Notes: a model not told the origin generated them from the letters alone. Shown: positions 1 to 8,574, numbered from the stretch's first letter. The stretch is 29,573 nucleotides of DNA from RI-283 sp964487925 (GCA_964487925.1 CAZASZ010000023.1:1-29573); one strand, 5' to 3'. A program made the numbers and translations.

Positions 1-27
1 CAGTTCTTCATCCTGCACAAAGGCCAT
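1..27 (-). CDS. cheA: Probable start of CheA chemotaxis histidine kinase (truncated by window edge)
   Basis: Two bases after the cheZ stop there is an ATG followed by codons for MAFVQDEEL, after which the window ends. The acidic start (DEE) resembles the first residues of gammaproteobacterial CheA, whose P1 phosphotransfer domain begins shortly after such a segment. In Pseudomonas-type clusters cheA follows cheY-cheZ, which fits this position. CheA would phosphorylate the CheY encoded upstream. Only nine codons are visible, so the call rests mainly on gene order. Confidence 0.5.
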
Positions 28-29
28 CG

Positions 30-641
30 TTAAAAACCCATGCTCGATAGGAGGTCGTCAACCTCACCTTGATTTTTCAACATATCCGGGTTTTCAAGCC
101 CCGGAATCCTGGGACCGTAGGACTCCATTTCGTCCTCAACTTTACGAGCGACGTGGCCTTGGTCGGTTTTCTGACCGTCATGTACGTTCTGCTTCACCAT
201 CTGAACCATATAATTTTCAATTCCGCCCACCATTTCGATAACGCGGTTCAACACCTGCCCGCTCAGATCCTGAAAGGATTGGGCAACTAGTATGTCGTTT
301 AGTCCCTGATGCAGATCGCGTGTCTGTTCCTTCAAACTCCCCGTCTCAGCGTTAGCATTCGCCGCGACCTGTTCACATGCATCTAGACATCTTTCCACAT
401 GATTTAGCGTCTCGCTGGCCGAATCATTGATAATGCCGTCGACGTAGTTCAGTCGTTCAATTATTTCGGGTATCTCCTGCGTCAGGATCTGACCAAGAGT
501 CGTCTCGAAGCTCTCGTTCTTGCGCAATTTGATGATTTTCTCAATGGTGCGCTCGGCATTTTCATGCTGAGCCTGTTGCAGATCGTCAACCAAAGAGCGC
601 GCCAACGCCAGGTAGTGCTGCTTATCCATATCGTCCATCAT
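30..641 (-). CDS. cheZ: CheZ, phosphatase of phospho-CheY
   Basis: CheZ removes the phosphate from CheY-P and so resets the flagellar motor signal. With an ATG start the product is 203 residues, close to the usual 200-215. The long helical hairpin carries the catalytic segment QSFQDLSGQ near residues 121-129, with the Asp and Gln that correspond to E. coli D143 and Q147. The C-terminus, VDDLLSSMGF, is the conserved CheY-tethering peptide. The reading frame also has a TTG one codon upstream; I prefer one of the ATG codons at 641 or 638, with a weak GGA 9 nt before the first. It lies 14 bp after cheY and is likely co-transcribed with it. Confidence 0.93.
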   Translation of the reverse strand: MMDDMDKQHYLALARSLVDDLQQAQHENAERTIEKIIKLRKNESFETTLGQILTQEIPEIIERLNYVDGIINDSASETLNHVERCLDACEQVAANANAETGSLKEQTRDLHQGLNDILVAQSFQDLSGQVLNRVIEMVGGIENYMVQMVKQNVHDGQKTDQGHVARKVEDEMESYGPRIPGLENPDMLKNQGEVDDLLSSMGF

Positions 642-655
642 CAAGACGTGTCCGA

Positions 656-1048
656 TCAGCCGGTAGCTTGGATGCGTTCGAAAATCTTATCGATCTTTTC
701 TTTCAGAGTGACCGCATTAAATGGCTTGACGATGTATCCATTTACGCCGGCCTGAGCAGCCTCAACGATCTGGTCCTTTTTAGCCTCGGCGGTCACGAGC
801 AGCACCGGCAGCGTCGCGATCCCAGGGTCCGCACGCACGTTCCTCAGTAGATCGATGCCCTGCATGCCCGGCATATTCCAATCGGTGATTAAAAAGTCAT
901 AGCCACCGCTTTTCAGCATAGGCAATGCCGTATTTCCGTCGTCCGCCTCGGTTACATTACTAAAACCCAGTTCCTTCAATAGGTTTTTAATGATCCTTCG
1001 CATCGTGGAGAAGTCATCCACAATCAGGATTTTCATTGCGTTATCCAA
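656..1048 (-). CDS. cheY: CheY, chemotaxis response regulator
   Basis: CheY is a single-domain receiver that, once phosphorylated by CheA, binds FliM at the motor switch. The 130-residue product is the size of the whole family. The acidic pair D11-D12, phospho-acceptor D56, switch residue T86, Y105 and K108 are all present, and the segments DDFSTMRRIIKNLLKELGF and TAEAKKDQ are nearly those of E. coli CheY. The start is probably TTG at 1048, since a perfect GGAGG lies 5 nt upstream of it and 17 nt upstream of the first in-frame ATG (codon 5). The gene sits 15 bp after fliA and 14 bp before cheZ. Confidence 0.97.
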   Translation of the reverse strand: MDNAMKILIVDDFSTMRRIIKNLLKELGFSNVTEADDGNTALPMLKSGGYDFLITDWNMPGMQGIDLLRNVRADPGIATLPVLLVTAEAKKDQIVEAAQAGVNGYIVKPFNAVTLKEKIDKIFERIQATG

Positions 1049-1053
1049 AGCTG

Positions 1054-1058
1054 CCTCC
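1054..1058 (-). promoter_or_regulatory. Ribosome binding site of cheY
   Basis: On the minus strand this is GGAGG, spaced 5 nt from the TTG at 1048. The spacing favours a TTG start for cheY over the ATG four codons later. Confidence 0.65.
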
Positions 1059-1063
1059 AGATA

Positions 1064-1804
1064 TCAAATATCAGATTTCCATTGACTCATTCTCGACCTT
1101 AAACGAATTAGGGCCTGACTATGAATCTGACTGACGCGGGACTCGCTGACACCGATAATCGAACCGATCTCACGCAAGTTCATATCCTCGTCGTAGTACA
1201 GGGATAAAACCAAGCGTTCCCTCTCGGGTAAACCAGATATCGCCTCCGCGAGATTTTTCTTGAAGTCATCGAATTGAACCCCCTCCAATGGCCCCGCCAT
1301 GCTCCGACCGCTCAGGGATGAGGGAATCGCATCATCCGTTATGCCCATCTCTTCAAAACTCAATAACTTACAGCCGTTCGAATCCTGCAACGTCTTATGA
1401 TATTCACGCAGACTGATGTCCAACGCCGTGGCCACTTCATGATCTTTGGCGTCCCGCCCCGTCTTGTTTTCGATGTTCCTGATCGTGTCCGCCACCTCAC
1501 GCGCCTTGCGATGAACCGACCTCGGAGCCCAGTCGCCGCGCCTGATTTCGTCAAGCATGGCGCCTCTGATCCGTATCCCGGCATAGGTCTCGAAACGCGC
1601 GCCCTGAGAGGCATCGTAGTTCTTGGCCGCTTCGAGGAGCCCGATCATGCCCGCCTGTATCAAGTCATCGACCTGAACACTTGGCGGAAGTCGGCTCATG
1701 ATGTGATAGGCAATTCGCTTAACGAGCGGCGAATACTGCACAACCAGCTCATCGTCGCCCTTACCACCCGACTGCACGGTCATATACATAGCCACACTAT
1801 CCAT
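1064..1804 (-). CDS. fliA: FliA, sigma-28 factor for late flagellar genes
   Basis: FliA directs RNA polymerase to flagellin, chemotaxis and motor promoters after hook completion. The segments SPLVKRIAYHIMSRLP and VDDLIQAGMIGLLEA (region 2), ETYAGIRIRGAMLDEIRRGD (region 2.4) and the C-terminal LPERERLVLSLYYDEDMNL with GVSESRVSQIHSQAL (region 4) are characteristic of FliA. From the ATG at 1804 the product is 246 residues, a typical length. That ATG has GGTGG 8 nt upstream, while a further ATG at 1837 has no clear ribosome site; the longer 257-residue form remains possible. It follows flhG after a 96-130 bp gap and precedes cheY, the same order as in Pseudomonas. Confidence 0.95.
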   Translation of the reverse strand: MDSVAMYMTVQSGGKGDDELVVQYSPLVKRIAYHIMSRLPPSVQVDDLIQAGMIGLLEAAKNYDASQGARFETYAGIRIRGAMLDEIRRGDWAPRSVHRKAREVADTIRNIENKTGRDAKDHEVATALDISLREYHKTLQDSNGCKLLSFEEMGITDDAIPSSLSGRSMAGPLEGVQFDDFKKNLAEAISGLPERERLVLSLYYDEDMNLREIGSIIGVSESRVSQIHSQALIRLRSRMSQWKSDI

Positions 1805-1853
1805 CGCAGTTCCCACCGTTGATTTTTGTAAGCTCATAAGTTTTTTCAGCGCT

Positions 1854-1906
1854 CAGAAGGCGCCTCCGAGATGTATATATATAGGTATCGGTTCCGATGC
1901 CTTCTG
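1854..1906. repeat. Inverted repeat with nested palindrome between flhG and fliA
   Basis: CAGAAGGC at 1854-1861 is mirrored exactly by GCCTTCTG at 1899-1906. The 37-nt interior holds a TA-run and the palindrome ATCGGTTCCGAT (1887-1898). It lies in the leader region of fliA. It could be an operator or an mRNA stem; no T-run follows, so it is not a standard terminator. Confidence 0.4.
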
Positions 1907-1933
1907 TCTTCAATATCGTATGGAGAAGGTCAA

Positions 1934-2818
1934 TCATTCCTCGACCTCGGCCGTAGCCTGGTTTCCAAATAGGCTTTCCACAAAAAACTCGATACAGCCC
2001 CTCGCAGCATCGGGCTGAGGCCACTGTTTGACCCGCGAGACGGCCTTTTGAAACGACATCGCAGCCTTGCTGCGCGGGTAGCAGTCGACCACCGAGCGCT
2101 GACGCTGAATGGCCTTCCTAAGATACTCATCAAACGGGATCGCGCCCATGTAATCCAAGGTGACATCCAGAAAACGATCGGTCACCAACAGTAGTTTTCG
2201 GTAGAGATCCATACCTTCTTGACTGGAGCGCACCATATTGGCAAGGATCCTGAATCGATAAATCCCGTGATCCCGGTTCATGACCTTGATGGTTGCGTAA
2301 GCATCGGTAATTGAGGCCGGTTCGTCGCAAACCACCACGATGACCTCATGTGATGCACTCGCATAGGTCACAACATCGGTCGATATCCCCGCTGCGGTAT
2401 CGATCAACAATATATCGGGTTGAAAGGACAGGCCATTGAATGCGTTAATCAGCCCGGCGTGACCCGCCTGACTAAGATTGGCCATTGACTGAACACCAGA
2501 CGAGGCCGGTATGACGCGCACCCCCGCAGGCCCTTCAACGATGATGTCCTCAAGGGTATGTGTCCCATCCATGACGTGAGAAAGGTTACGGCGCGCATTT
2601 AGTCCTAACAGGACATCCACGTTGGCCAAACCCATATCGGCATCCAGAACGAGCACCTTTTGACCACTGTTCGCTAACGCCACGGCGAGGTTGATCGAGA
2701 TACTGGTCTTACCTACCCCGCCCTTTCCGCTTGTCACGGTGACAACACGAACCCGCGGTTGGGTGTTAATTGAATAGAGCCCCATCGCCTGGTTCGCCCT
2801 TGCCTCAGATGCGAGCAT
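1934..2818 (-). CDS. flhG: FlhG/FleN, MinD-like ATPase controlling flagellar number
   Basis: This is a ParA/MinD-family ATPase that limits flagellar number, in many polar flagellates by antagonising FlhF and the regulator FleQ. The deviant Walker A motif SGKGGVGKT spans about residues 30-38, followed by VLVLDADMGLANVD (Walker A' type) and LLIDTAAGIS (Walker B). The 294-residue length fits FlhG/FleN. An N-terminal segment of about 20 residues precedes the first strand, where FlhG proteins carry the FlhF-activating element. The ATG has GAGG 6-7 nt upstream and overlaps the end of flhF by 14 bp, which suggests translational coupling. The order flhA-flhF-flhG-fliA is the conserved one. Confidence 0.95.
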   Translation of the reverse strand: MLASEARANQAMGLYSINTQPRVRVVTVTSGKGGVGKTSISINLAVALANSGQKVLVLDADMGLANVDVLLGLNARRNLSHVMDGTHTLEDIIVEGPAGVRVIPASSGVQSMANLSQAGHAGLINAFNGLSFQPDILLIDTAAGISTDVVTYASASHEVIVVVCDEPASITDAYATIKVMNRDHGIYRFRILANMVRSSQEGMDLYRKLLLVTDRFLDVTLDYMGAIPFDEYLRKAIQRQRSVVDCYPRSKAAMSFQKAVSRVKQWPQPDAARGCIEFFVESLFGNQATAEVEE

Positions 2819-4064
2819 TGACCACCTCTCGTGTGCCAGTAAGTTCGGAAAATTCGAAGGCCTCCGCCTCTGGAGCGGACTCTCCCAGCTTCACACACCG
2901 GCTAACCAGTGCGCCGGCATCCGCGGCCTGAATGTCCTCGGGGACATTTTGTCCATCACAGCTATAAACAATTGGAAGTTCGTTGAGGGCTGCAGCCGAT
3001 ACCGCTCCCCCCAGGGAGACGGCCTCGTCGACCTTGGTCAGAATGCAGCCAGCGGGTCGATAACGCGAGAAGGATTCGACGATATCCATGTGACCGGCAA
3101 GGCTAGTCGTCGCCGACATCAACAAAAACGATCGGACCTTGGCATCCAGGCCATCGAACATGGCCATGTGCTCAGCCAGGGAGCTATCATGCTGACACAT
3201 GCCGGCGCTATCTATCAGTATCAGCCTGCGCCCGGCGAAATCAGCCAGCGCCGTGGCAAGAGATTCCTGACTAGTGGCATGTCGTACCGGTACATTCAAG
3301 ATCCGGCCGTAGGTGCGCAGCTGCTCGTAGGCACCTACGCGATAGTTATCAATCGTAATTAGTGCAATTTGATGACGCCCATAACGCATGGCTCCCTGGG
3401 CAGCAATCTTGGCCGTGGTGGTGGTCTTGCCAACACCCGTCGGACCGATCATCGCGAAAATACCGCCTTCAGCCAACCAGTCTCGTCGAGCCACTGGCAC
3501 GAATTTGGTCATAATCTCCAGGGCCTGTTGCCACATCACTTCTCTGTCGGCACACTGGTCGACACAGGTGATGATGCGCTTGCACAAACCGGCCGACAGG
3601 CCAAGGCGAAGGAGACGGCGAATCAGTTCCGCACGATAGGGATGTGATCTGGATGCCTCGTTCCATGCCAATGCCGAGAGCTGATCTTTCAGAAGCGATT
3701 TGACGCCCTCGATCTCGTTACGCATCTCGATCAGCAAAGGGTCCTGGCTCCACTGAATATCGACCTGGGATCTCTTCTTATCCCTCTTGTTTTCCCTCCG
3801 GCTATCGACTTTAGGTACCTGCAACTTATCCGCGTCGACGCTGCTGGCGGCAGCAGATACCGCGGGCGGATCCTCCACTGCAGTGTGCACAGCCGCCTCG
3901 GTCAATCTCGAAAGGGCATTCTCGTCATAGTCCATCGCTGCCACCACTTCGACCCCTTCCTGGGTTCGCTTATTGGAGAGAATCACGGCGTCGGGCCCTT
4001 GCTCCTCCCGAATGAGGCGCATGGCTTGACGGATATCCTTTGCGAAATAGCGCTTTATTTTCAT
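2805..4064 (-). CDS. flhF: FlhF, SRP-type GTPase for flagellar placement
   Basis: FlhF marks the cell pole for flagellar assembly. The 419-residue product has the N-terminal B domain beginning MKIKRYFAKDIRQAMRLI, a low-complexity basic linker (about 60-105), and a C-terminal NG GTPase domain like Ffh/FtsY. GTPase motifs seen are GPTGVGKTTT (207-216), IDNYRVGA (about 238-245), IDSAG (284-288) and TKVDEA (343-348). The third motif has Ser where DTAG is usual. The gene starts 21 bp after flhA and its end overlaps the flhG start, so the three are probably one transcript. Confidence 0.96.
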   Translation of the reverse strand: MKIKRYFAKDIRQAMRLIREEQGPDAVILSNKRTQEGVEVVAAMDYDENALSRLTEAAVHTAVEDPPAVSAAASSVDADKLQVPKVDSRRENKRDKKRSQVDIQWSQDPLLIEMRNEIEGVKSLLKDQLSALAWNEASRSHPYRAELIRRLLRLGLSAGLCKRIITCVDQCADREVMWQQALEIMTKFVPVARRDWLAEGGIFAMIGPTGVGKTTTTAKIAAQGAMRYGRHQIALITIDNYRVGAYEQLRTYGRILNVPVRHATSQESLATALADFAGRRLILIDSAGMCQHDSSLAEHMAMFDGLDAKVRSFLLMSATTSLAGHMDIVESFSRYRPAGCILTKVDEAVSLGGAVSAAALNELPIVYSCDGQNVPEDIQAADAGALVSRCVKLGESAPEAEAFEFSELTGTREVVNARI

Positions 4065-4085
4065 CTGCCAACTACCTGATTTAGG

Positions 4086-5520
4086 TTATTGAGCGCCGCC
4101 CACGCTGGCGACCACTCGAATGCTTCGCTTGTCAGGGATCTCCTCGTAGGAGAGGACATGTATGTCCTTCACAATCTGACTCGCAAACGATGCCAGGTAT
4201 GGTCGGAGTCCTGGAGCGACCAGCAGGACCACGGGTTTCCCCATTGCCTCCTGTCGTCTCGCGCATTCGATCAAGGACTGGCACATGCCTTCTGCAAGGC
4301 CCGGTTCTATTACCAATCCGCCGACTCCTGGCGTCACATTCGACTCTTGCAAAATACGCTCCAANNNNNNNNNNNNNNNNNNNNNNNNNNNNNNNNNNNN
4401 NNNNNNNNNNNNNNNNNNNNNNNNNNNNNNNNNNNNNNNNNNNNNNNNNNNNNNNNNNNNNNNNTGCCTTCTGTCCAGACGCTTCAGAGGACTCAGCATC
4501 CGCATCCGCCTCCGCTTGGACCTTCCTGGCTTGCGCCCCTCCCTTCCTGGCCAAAAAAGCACCGGCGCCGGCAAGACCCGCCAGACTGAGGAAGGCCAGA
4601 TTTGGCATTCCCGGCAGGATGCCCATGACACCCATAATTACTGCAGCCGTGCCCAGCGAGTTCGGGCTAGCGAAGATCTGGTTGAGCAGTTGACCGCCCA
4701 TGTCCTGATCTTTGGATACCCGCGTCACCATGATCGCTGTGGCGGTTGAAAGCACCAGGGAGGGGATCTGCGCGACTAGCCCATCGCCGATGGTCAACAG
4801 GGTGTAGTTCCTCAGCGCGTCTCCCATAGCCATGTCATGCTGGAAGACACCGATGAGCAGCCCCCCGATGACGTTGATAAACAGGATCAAGATACCGGCA
4901 ACCGCATCGCCCTTGACGAATTTGCTAGAACCATCCATGGAACCATAGAAGTCGGCCTCGGACACGACCTCCTCGCGACGCCGCCGGGACTCCTCATGAT
5001 CTATGATTCCGGCGCTCAAGTCGGCATCGATGGCCATCTGCTTGCCCGGCATCGCATCCAGGGTAAAGCGAGCACTAACCTCAGAAATACGGCCAGCACC
5101 CTTGGTCACAACGACGAAGTTGATAATGACCAGGATTGCAAATACCACCATACCGACCGCGAAATTGCCGCCGATCACGAACTCGCCGAAGGCCTGGATG
5201 ACATGGCCCGCCGCGTCCGGACCGGTATGTCCCTCAAGCAGGACGACCCGGGTCGAGGCAATATTCAACGCCAAACGCAAGAGAGTAACCAACAGGATGA
5301 CCGTCGGAAATGTCGCGAAATCGAGCGGTTTTTGCGTGTAGACACAGGCCATGATAATGACGATGGCCAGGGCGATATTGAACGTAAAGGAAATATCGAG
5401 CGCAAAGGCCGGGAGGGGCACGATGAGCATCGCGAGGATCGCCAGCAGAAACGCCGGAACGCCCAATGGTATCCCTAAATCAAAACCGCCTTTCAGGGCA
5501 GGACTTGAAGTTGTACTCAT
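4086..5520 (-). CDS. flhA: FlhA, flagellar type III export gate component (interrupted by an assembly gap)
   Basis: FlhA is the large export-gate protein: an N-terminal membrane channel and a cytoplasmic domain that docks chaperone-substrate complexes. The first 352 residues are seen, with about eight hydrophobic segments, the FHIPEP-family signature around residues 144-168 (RISEVSARF, then MPGKQMAIDAD), and D205 in the conserved KGDAVAG. After 100 N the last 92 residues resume, including the conserved PGVGGLVIEPGL region and the ending RSIRVVASVGGAQ. Family members have about 690-700 residues, so roughly 250 residues are missing. The two parts are in different frames across the placeholder, which is expected if the true gap is a multiple of three and not 100. 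An AAGGGG lies about 9 nt upstream of the ATG. Confidence 0.95.
4365..4464. other. Assembly gap of exactly 100 N within flhA
   Basis: A run of exactly 100 N is the conventional placeholder for a gap of unknown size. Both edges read into the same gene in the same orientation, so the join looks correct. From the length of FlhA the real gap should be about 750 bp and a multiple of three. Confidence 0.99.
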
Positions 5521-5599
5521 CTACGCATTCCCCTTTAGGTTCGCATCGTGGGCCGTTCTGACCCCTGAGACGCGAGATACATTGCAAAAATCCGCTTGA

Positions 5600-5619
5600 G
5601 CCCCGCCGCCGGGCAGGGC
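5600..5619 (-). terminator. GC-rich hairpin after flhB, possible weak terminator or attenuator
   Basis: Read on the minus strand, GCCCTGCC (5619-5612) pairs with GGCGGGGC (5607-5600) over 8 bp with one G-U pair and a four-base loop. A TTTTT run follows 9 nt later (5590-5586). The distance to the T-run is longer than in a standard intrinsic terminator. It lies 11 bp after the flhB stop and about 80 bp before flhA, so it could tune flhA expression. Confidence 0.35.
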
Positions 5620-5629
5620 CCAAATCCGT

Positions 5630-6766
5630 TCATGGGTCATATTTCAAATCATCCGGAATCGCAAGGTTCCTGAAGCGCTTGGCACTGGAATGAGCACGTC
5701 CCGGATGCTTGCGAATCTGGAAAATAAAGGCCAGGATCTGGGCCACGGCAACGAATAGTCCGGTCGGGATTTCCTGATCGACCTTACCAAAGCGATAGAG
5801 TGAACGTGCAAGGGCCGGTGAAGACACAATGGGTACTCCTTCTGACCTCGCAACCTCCCTAATCCGGAACGCCAAGTGGTCCGCGCCACTAGCGACCATG
5901 ATGGGCGCGCCATCCTTCTTGGGGTCGTATTTCAGCGCGACCGAAAAGTGCGTCGGGTTGACGATTACCACATCTGCGTCCGGGACGGACTCCATCATCC
6001 GGCGTCCGGCCATATCCATCTGGGCCTGTCGCACACGCTTTTTAATCTCGGGATTACCATCCGTCTCCTTGAACTCGTCCTTGACCTCCTGGAACGACAT
6101 CCTGAGTTTCTTGGCATGACTCCAAAGCTGAAAAGGGACATCAATCAGAGCGATCAGAATGGTCGCCGAGCTAATCATGACGAACGACCAACCTAACAGG
6201 TGTCCAGCTTTGTATACGCCCTGTTCGCTTGTCCCCAGCCCGAGATGAAGGACGTCCGCTGACTCCTGCCAGATAATCGTGATCGCAACACTCATCACAA
6301 CGACGAACTTCCCCGCGGCCTTGGCCAGCTCGACAAGCGATGTCACGGAAAACATGCGCTTCAAGCCCTTGGCTGGGCTCATCTTGCTGGCCTTGAACTG
6401 GAGGGATTCCCCACTCATGACCCAACCACTCAAAAGCATGGGGGCGAACAGTGCAGTTAGAAAAATTAAAATGAAGAACGGCGCCAAGGCCAGCAAAGCA
6501 TCCTGGATTGCGGTGACGAAGGCCTCCCCCATATAGGCCGGAGCCACGGCCTGACGAACATCGACACGCAACAAACGCGTCATGATTTCACCTAAACCGT
6601 GACTCAGATAGCCACCGGTCAACAGCATTGTCGACGCCGATACCATTAGAAGCAACATCGTGGTCAGCTCTCGAGAACGCGCGACCTGCCCCTTTTTTCG
6701 CGAGTCTTCTAGACGTTTGGGTGTCGCTTCCTCTGTTTTTTCCTGCGAGTTGTCCTGCTCTGACAT
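5630..6766 (-). CDS. flhB: FlhB, substrate-specificity switch of the flagellar export gate
   Basis: FlhB sits in the inner membrane export gate and switches export from hook to filament proteins. The 378-residue product begins with the charged EKTEEATPKRLEDSRKKGQV segment, has four hydrophobic segments (about 33-53, 85-115, 145-168, 190-212), a cytoplasmic linker, and the self-cleavage motif NPTH at 270-273. The C-terminal domain faces the FliK protein encoded upstream. Its ATG overlaps the fliR stop by one base (TGATG), indicating coupling. Length and motifs are ordinary; nothing is missing. Confidence 0.98.
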   Translation of the reverse strand: MSEQDNSQEKTEEATPKRLEDSRKKGQVARSRELTTMLLLMVSASTMLLTGGYLSHGLGEIMTRLLRVDVRQAVAPAYMGEAFVTAIQDALLALAPFFILIFLTALFAPMLLSGWVMSGESLQFKASKMSPAKGLKRMFSVTSLVELAKAAGKFVVVMSVAITIIWQESADVLHLGLGTSEQGVYKAGHLLGWSFVMISSATILIALIDVPFQLWSHAKKLRMSFQEVKDEFKETDGNPEIKKRVRQAQMDMAGRRMMESVPDADVVIVNPTHFSVALKYDPKKDGAPIMVASGADHLAFRIREVARSEGVPIVSSPALARSLYRFGKVDQEIPTGLFVAVAQILAFIFQIRKHPGRAHSSAKRFRNLAIPDDLKYDP

Positions 6767-7545
6767 CAGCCCCCCCTGAGCATGCTTATCATGAGCGCGA
6801 AGGCCTGATCGAGCAGTTGACTGAACTGGGTCAAATAGCCCGGCAAGGTCGCCAGGATCAGAGCGAAACCAAGCAAAAGCGAGATCGGAAAACCGACCAC
6901 AAAGATATTAATCTGAGGTGCCGAGCGCATGACGACACCGAAGGCGATATTCACGAGTAAGAGGGCAGTCATGACCGGGAGGGCTATCAGAACGCCTCCC
7001 TTGAAAATCCAAAGGGCCGCGCTCAATATCTGCCAGATTGCATCGCCTTGCGATCGAAACACCAGAACCGGCAGAACATTGAAGCTCTCGACCAATGTCG
7101 TTATCAGCAACAAATGACCGTTGAGCAGAAAAAAGATCAAGGTTGCAAGGAGCGTGTAAAACTGACTGACCACGGGTATTGTGATGCCATTGTTTGGATC
7201 CACCATCTGGGCGAATCCCAAGCCCATGGTCTGACCGATCAAATGACCGCCGGTCTCGATGGCGCTGAAGACCAAGCTGATCGAGAACCCCATGAGCAGG
7301 CCAATCAATATCTGTTCGGCGATCGCGAACACCAGATTGCTCGTCGAAATATTTGCGAAATCCTGGGCTGGCAATAAAGGCGCGATGATCAGCGTTAGAA
7401 TGATCGAGATCCCGATTCGAATGCGCGCCGGCACTACCCTGCCCCCCAGCACCGGGACAATCATCAGCAAAGCAGAGATCCTGAACAACGGCAACAAGTA
7501 CTGATGGAGCTGATCGAGCAGTTGCGTCAGAGAATAGGTCAGCAT
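6766..7545 (-). CDS. fliR: FliR, flagellar export gate membrane protein
   Basis: FliR joins FliP and FliQ in the helical export-gate pore inside the basal body. The product has 259 residues with six or so long hydrophobic stretches and the family segments LFRISALLMIVPVLGGRVVPAR near residues 21-42 and GFAQMVDPNNG near 110-120. The start ATG lies 3 bp after the fliQ stop and the stop overlaps the flhB ATG. The order fliP-fliQ-fliR-flhB is the standard one and supports the assignment. Confidence 0.97.
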   Translation of the reverse strand: MLTYSLTQLLDQLHQYLLPLFRISALLMIVPVLGGRVVPARIRIGISIILTLIIAPLLPAQDFANISTSNLVFAIAEQILIGLLMGFSISLVFSAIETGGHLIGQTMGLGFAQMVDPNNGITIPVVSQFYTLLATLIFFLLNGHLLLITTLVESFNVLPVLVFRSQGDAIWQILSAALWIFKGGVLIALPVMTALLLVNIAFGVVMRSAPQINIFVVGFPISLLLGFALILATLPGYLTQFSQLLDQAFALMISMLRGG

Positions 7546-7548
7546 GGC

Positions 7549-7818
7549 TCACCCGATCAGCCCGGGGATACCCTGAAAGAGCTTCGTCGTATAGCCAACG
7601 AGCTGCCCCATGATCCACGGCCCGGCCGTCAACAGAACGACAAAGGCCACGACAAGTTTCGGAATAAAGCTCAAGGTCTGTTCATTGATCTGAGTCGCGG
7701 CCTGAAAGACACTGACGATCAGACCCACGGCGAGAGAAGGCAACAACAGGACAGCGATCAGCTGCAGGACCAAGAAGACCGCCTCCTGACCAATCGAAAT
7801 AACGCTTTCCGGAGTCAT
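7549..7818 (-). CDS. fliQ: FliQ, small flagellar export gate protein
   Basis: This 89-residue protein has two transmembrane helices (about 14-38 and 52-75) and the FliQ-family pattern MTPESVISIGQEAV at the start, then GLIVSVFQAATQINEQTLSF. FliQ subunits wrap around the FliP-FliR core of the export gate. It is spaced 9 bp from fliP and 3 bp from fliR. Length is exactly as expected for the family. Confidence 0.97.
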   Translation of the reverse strand: MTPESVISIGQEAVFLVLQLIAVLLLPSLAVGLIVSVFQAATQINEQTLSFIPKLVVAFVVLLTAGPWIMGQLVGYTTKLFQGIPGLIG

Positions 7819-7827
7819 GGGCGCAGC

Positions 7828-8574
7828 CTAAGAGAAATAACTCGAGGCCAGCGTGCCCAGGATCAATGACCAACCATCGACGAGCACGAACAGCATGATT
7901 TTAAAAGGCAGAGAAATGATCATGGGCGACAACATCATCATGCCCATGGACATCAGGACGCTGGCCACGACAAGGTCAATGATCAGAAAAGGGATAAAGA
8001 TAATGAAGCCTATTTGAAAGCCGGTCTTGAGTTCGCTCGTGATGAAAGACGGGATCAGGACAGACAGGGATACCTTTTCGTAATCAATGTCCGCCACTCC
8101 GCCCGAGATGCCGTTGAACATGTCGATATCGCCTTGACGGGTCTGGCTCAGCATAAACCGGCGCAGCGGCTGACTGGCCGTCTCGATGGCCTCCGTCACG
8201 GAAATCTGCTCATTCAGATAGGGCGTTATCGCACCGTCATAGACCTTGCTCAGCACGGGCGACATGATGAAGAACGTCAGAAAGAGTGCTAACCCGATTA
8301 GGGTCTGAGTCGTTGGGGTCTGAGCCGTACCCAAGGCTTGGCGCAGGATGGACAAAACGATGATGATACGCGTAAATGAGGTCATCATGAGCAGGATGGC
8401 CGGCAACAGCGTCAATACGGTCATGAGCCCAAGCAACTGCAGACTCAAGGTGTATTTCTCCCCGCCGTCCGCGGCAGGCGCGACCGTCAATACGTCTAAA
8501 CCCTGAATTGCCCCAGCCTCGGGGGCGACGCTCAGCAGGATCAGGATGATCCCGAATGCCCTGGATAGCGTCAT
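7828..8574 (-). CDS. fliP: FliP, flagellar export gate pore protein
   Basis: FliP forms the central pore of the export gate. The 248-residue product starts with a cleavable signal peptide (about residues 1-22, ending AGA), as is usual for FliP. Conserved parts are MTSFTRIIIVLSILRQALGT (about 64-83), the LTFFIMSPV and ITPYLN region (99-120), and SFITSELKTGFQIGFIIFIP (about 176-195). Hydrophobic segments follow near 185-205 and 210-240. Its start overlaps the fliO stop by 4 bp (ATGA type). Confidence 0.97.
   Translation of the reverse strand: MTLSRAFGIILILLSVAPEAGAIQGLDVLTVAPAADGGEKYTLSLQLLGLMTVLTLLPAILLMMTSFTRIIIVLSILRQALGTAQTPTTQTLIGLALFLTFFIMSPVLSKVYDGAITPYLNEQISVTEAIETASQPLRRFMLSQTRQGDIDMFNGISGGVADIDYEKVSLSVLIPSFITSELKTGFQIGFIIFIPFLIIDLVVASVLMSMGMMMLSPMIISLPFKIMLFVLVDGWSLILGTLASSYFS

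Noticed and set aside
1850..1865. GG-N10-GC spacing upstream of fliA (AGGCGCCTTCTGAGCG)
   Set aside because: The core spacing is present but the TT of TTGC and other conserved bases are missing; it also overlaps an inverted repeat that explains the symmetry.
4132..4364. Frames that run across the N block as separate proteins
   Set aside because: They arise because the placeholder length breaks the flhA frame; the real C-terminus of FlhA is in another frame.
5554..5569. GG-N10-GC spacing upstream of flhA resembling a sigma-54 site
   Set aside because: Only the bare core is present (AGGGGTCAGAACGGCC); the flanking consensus bases are absent.
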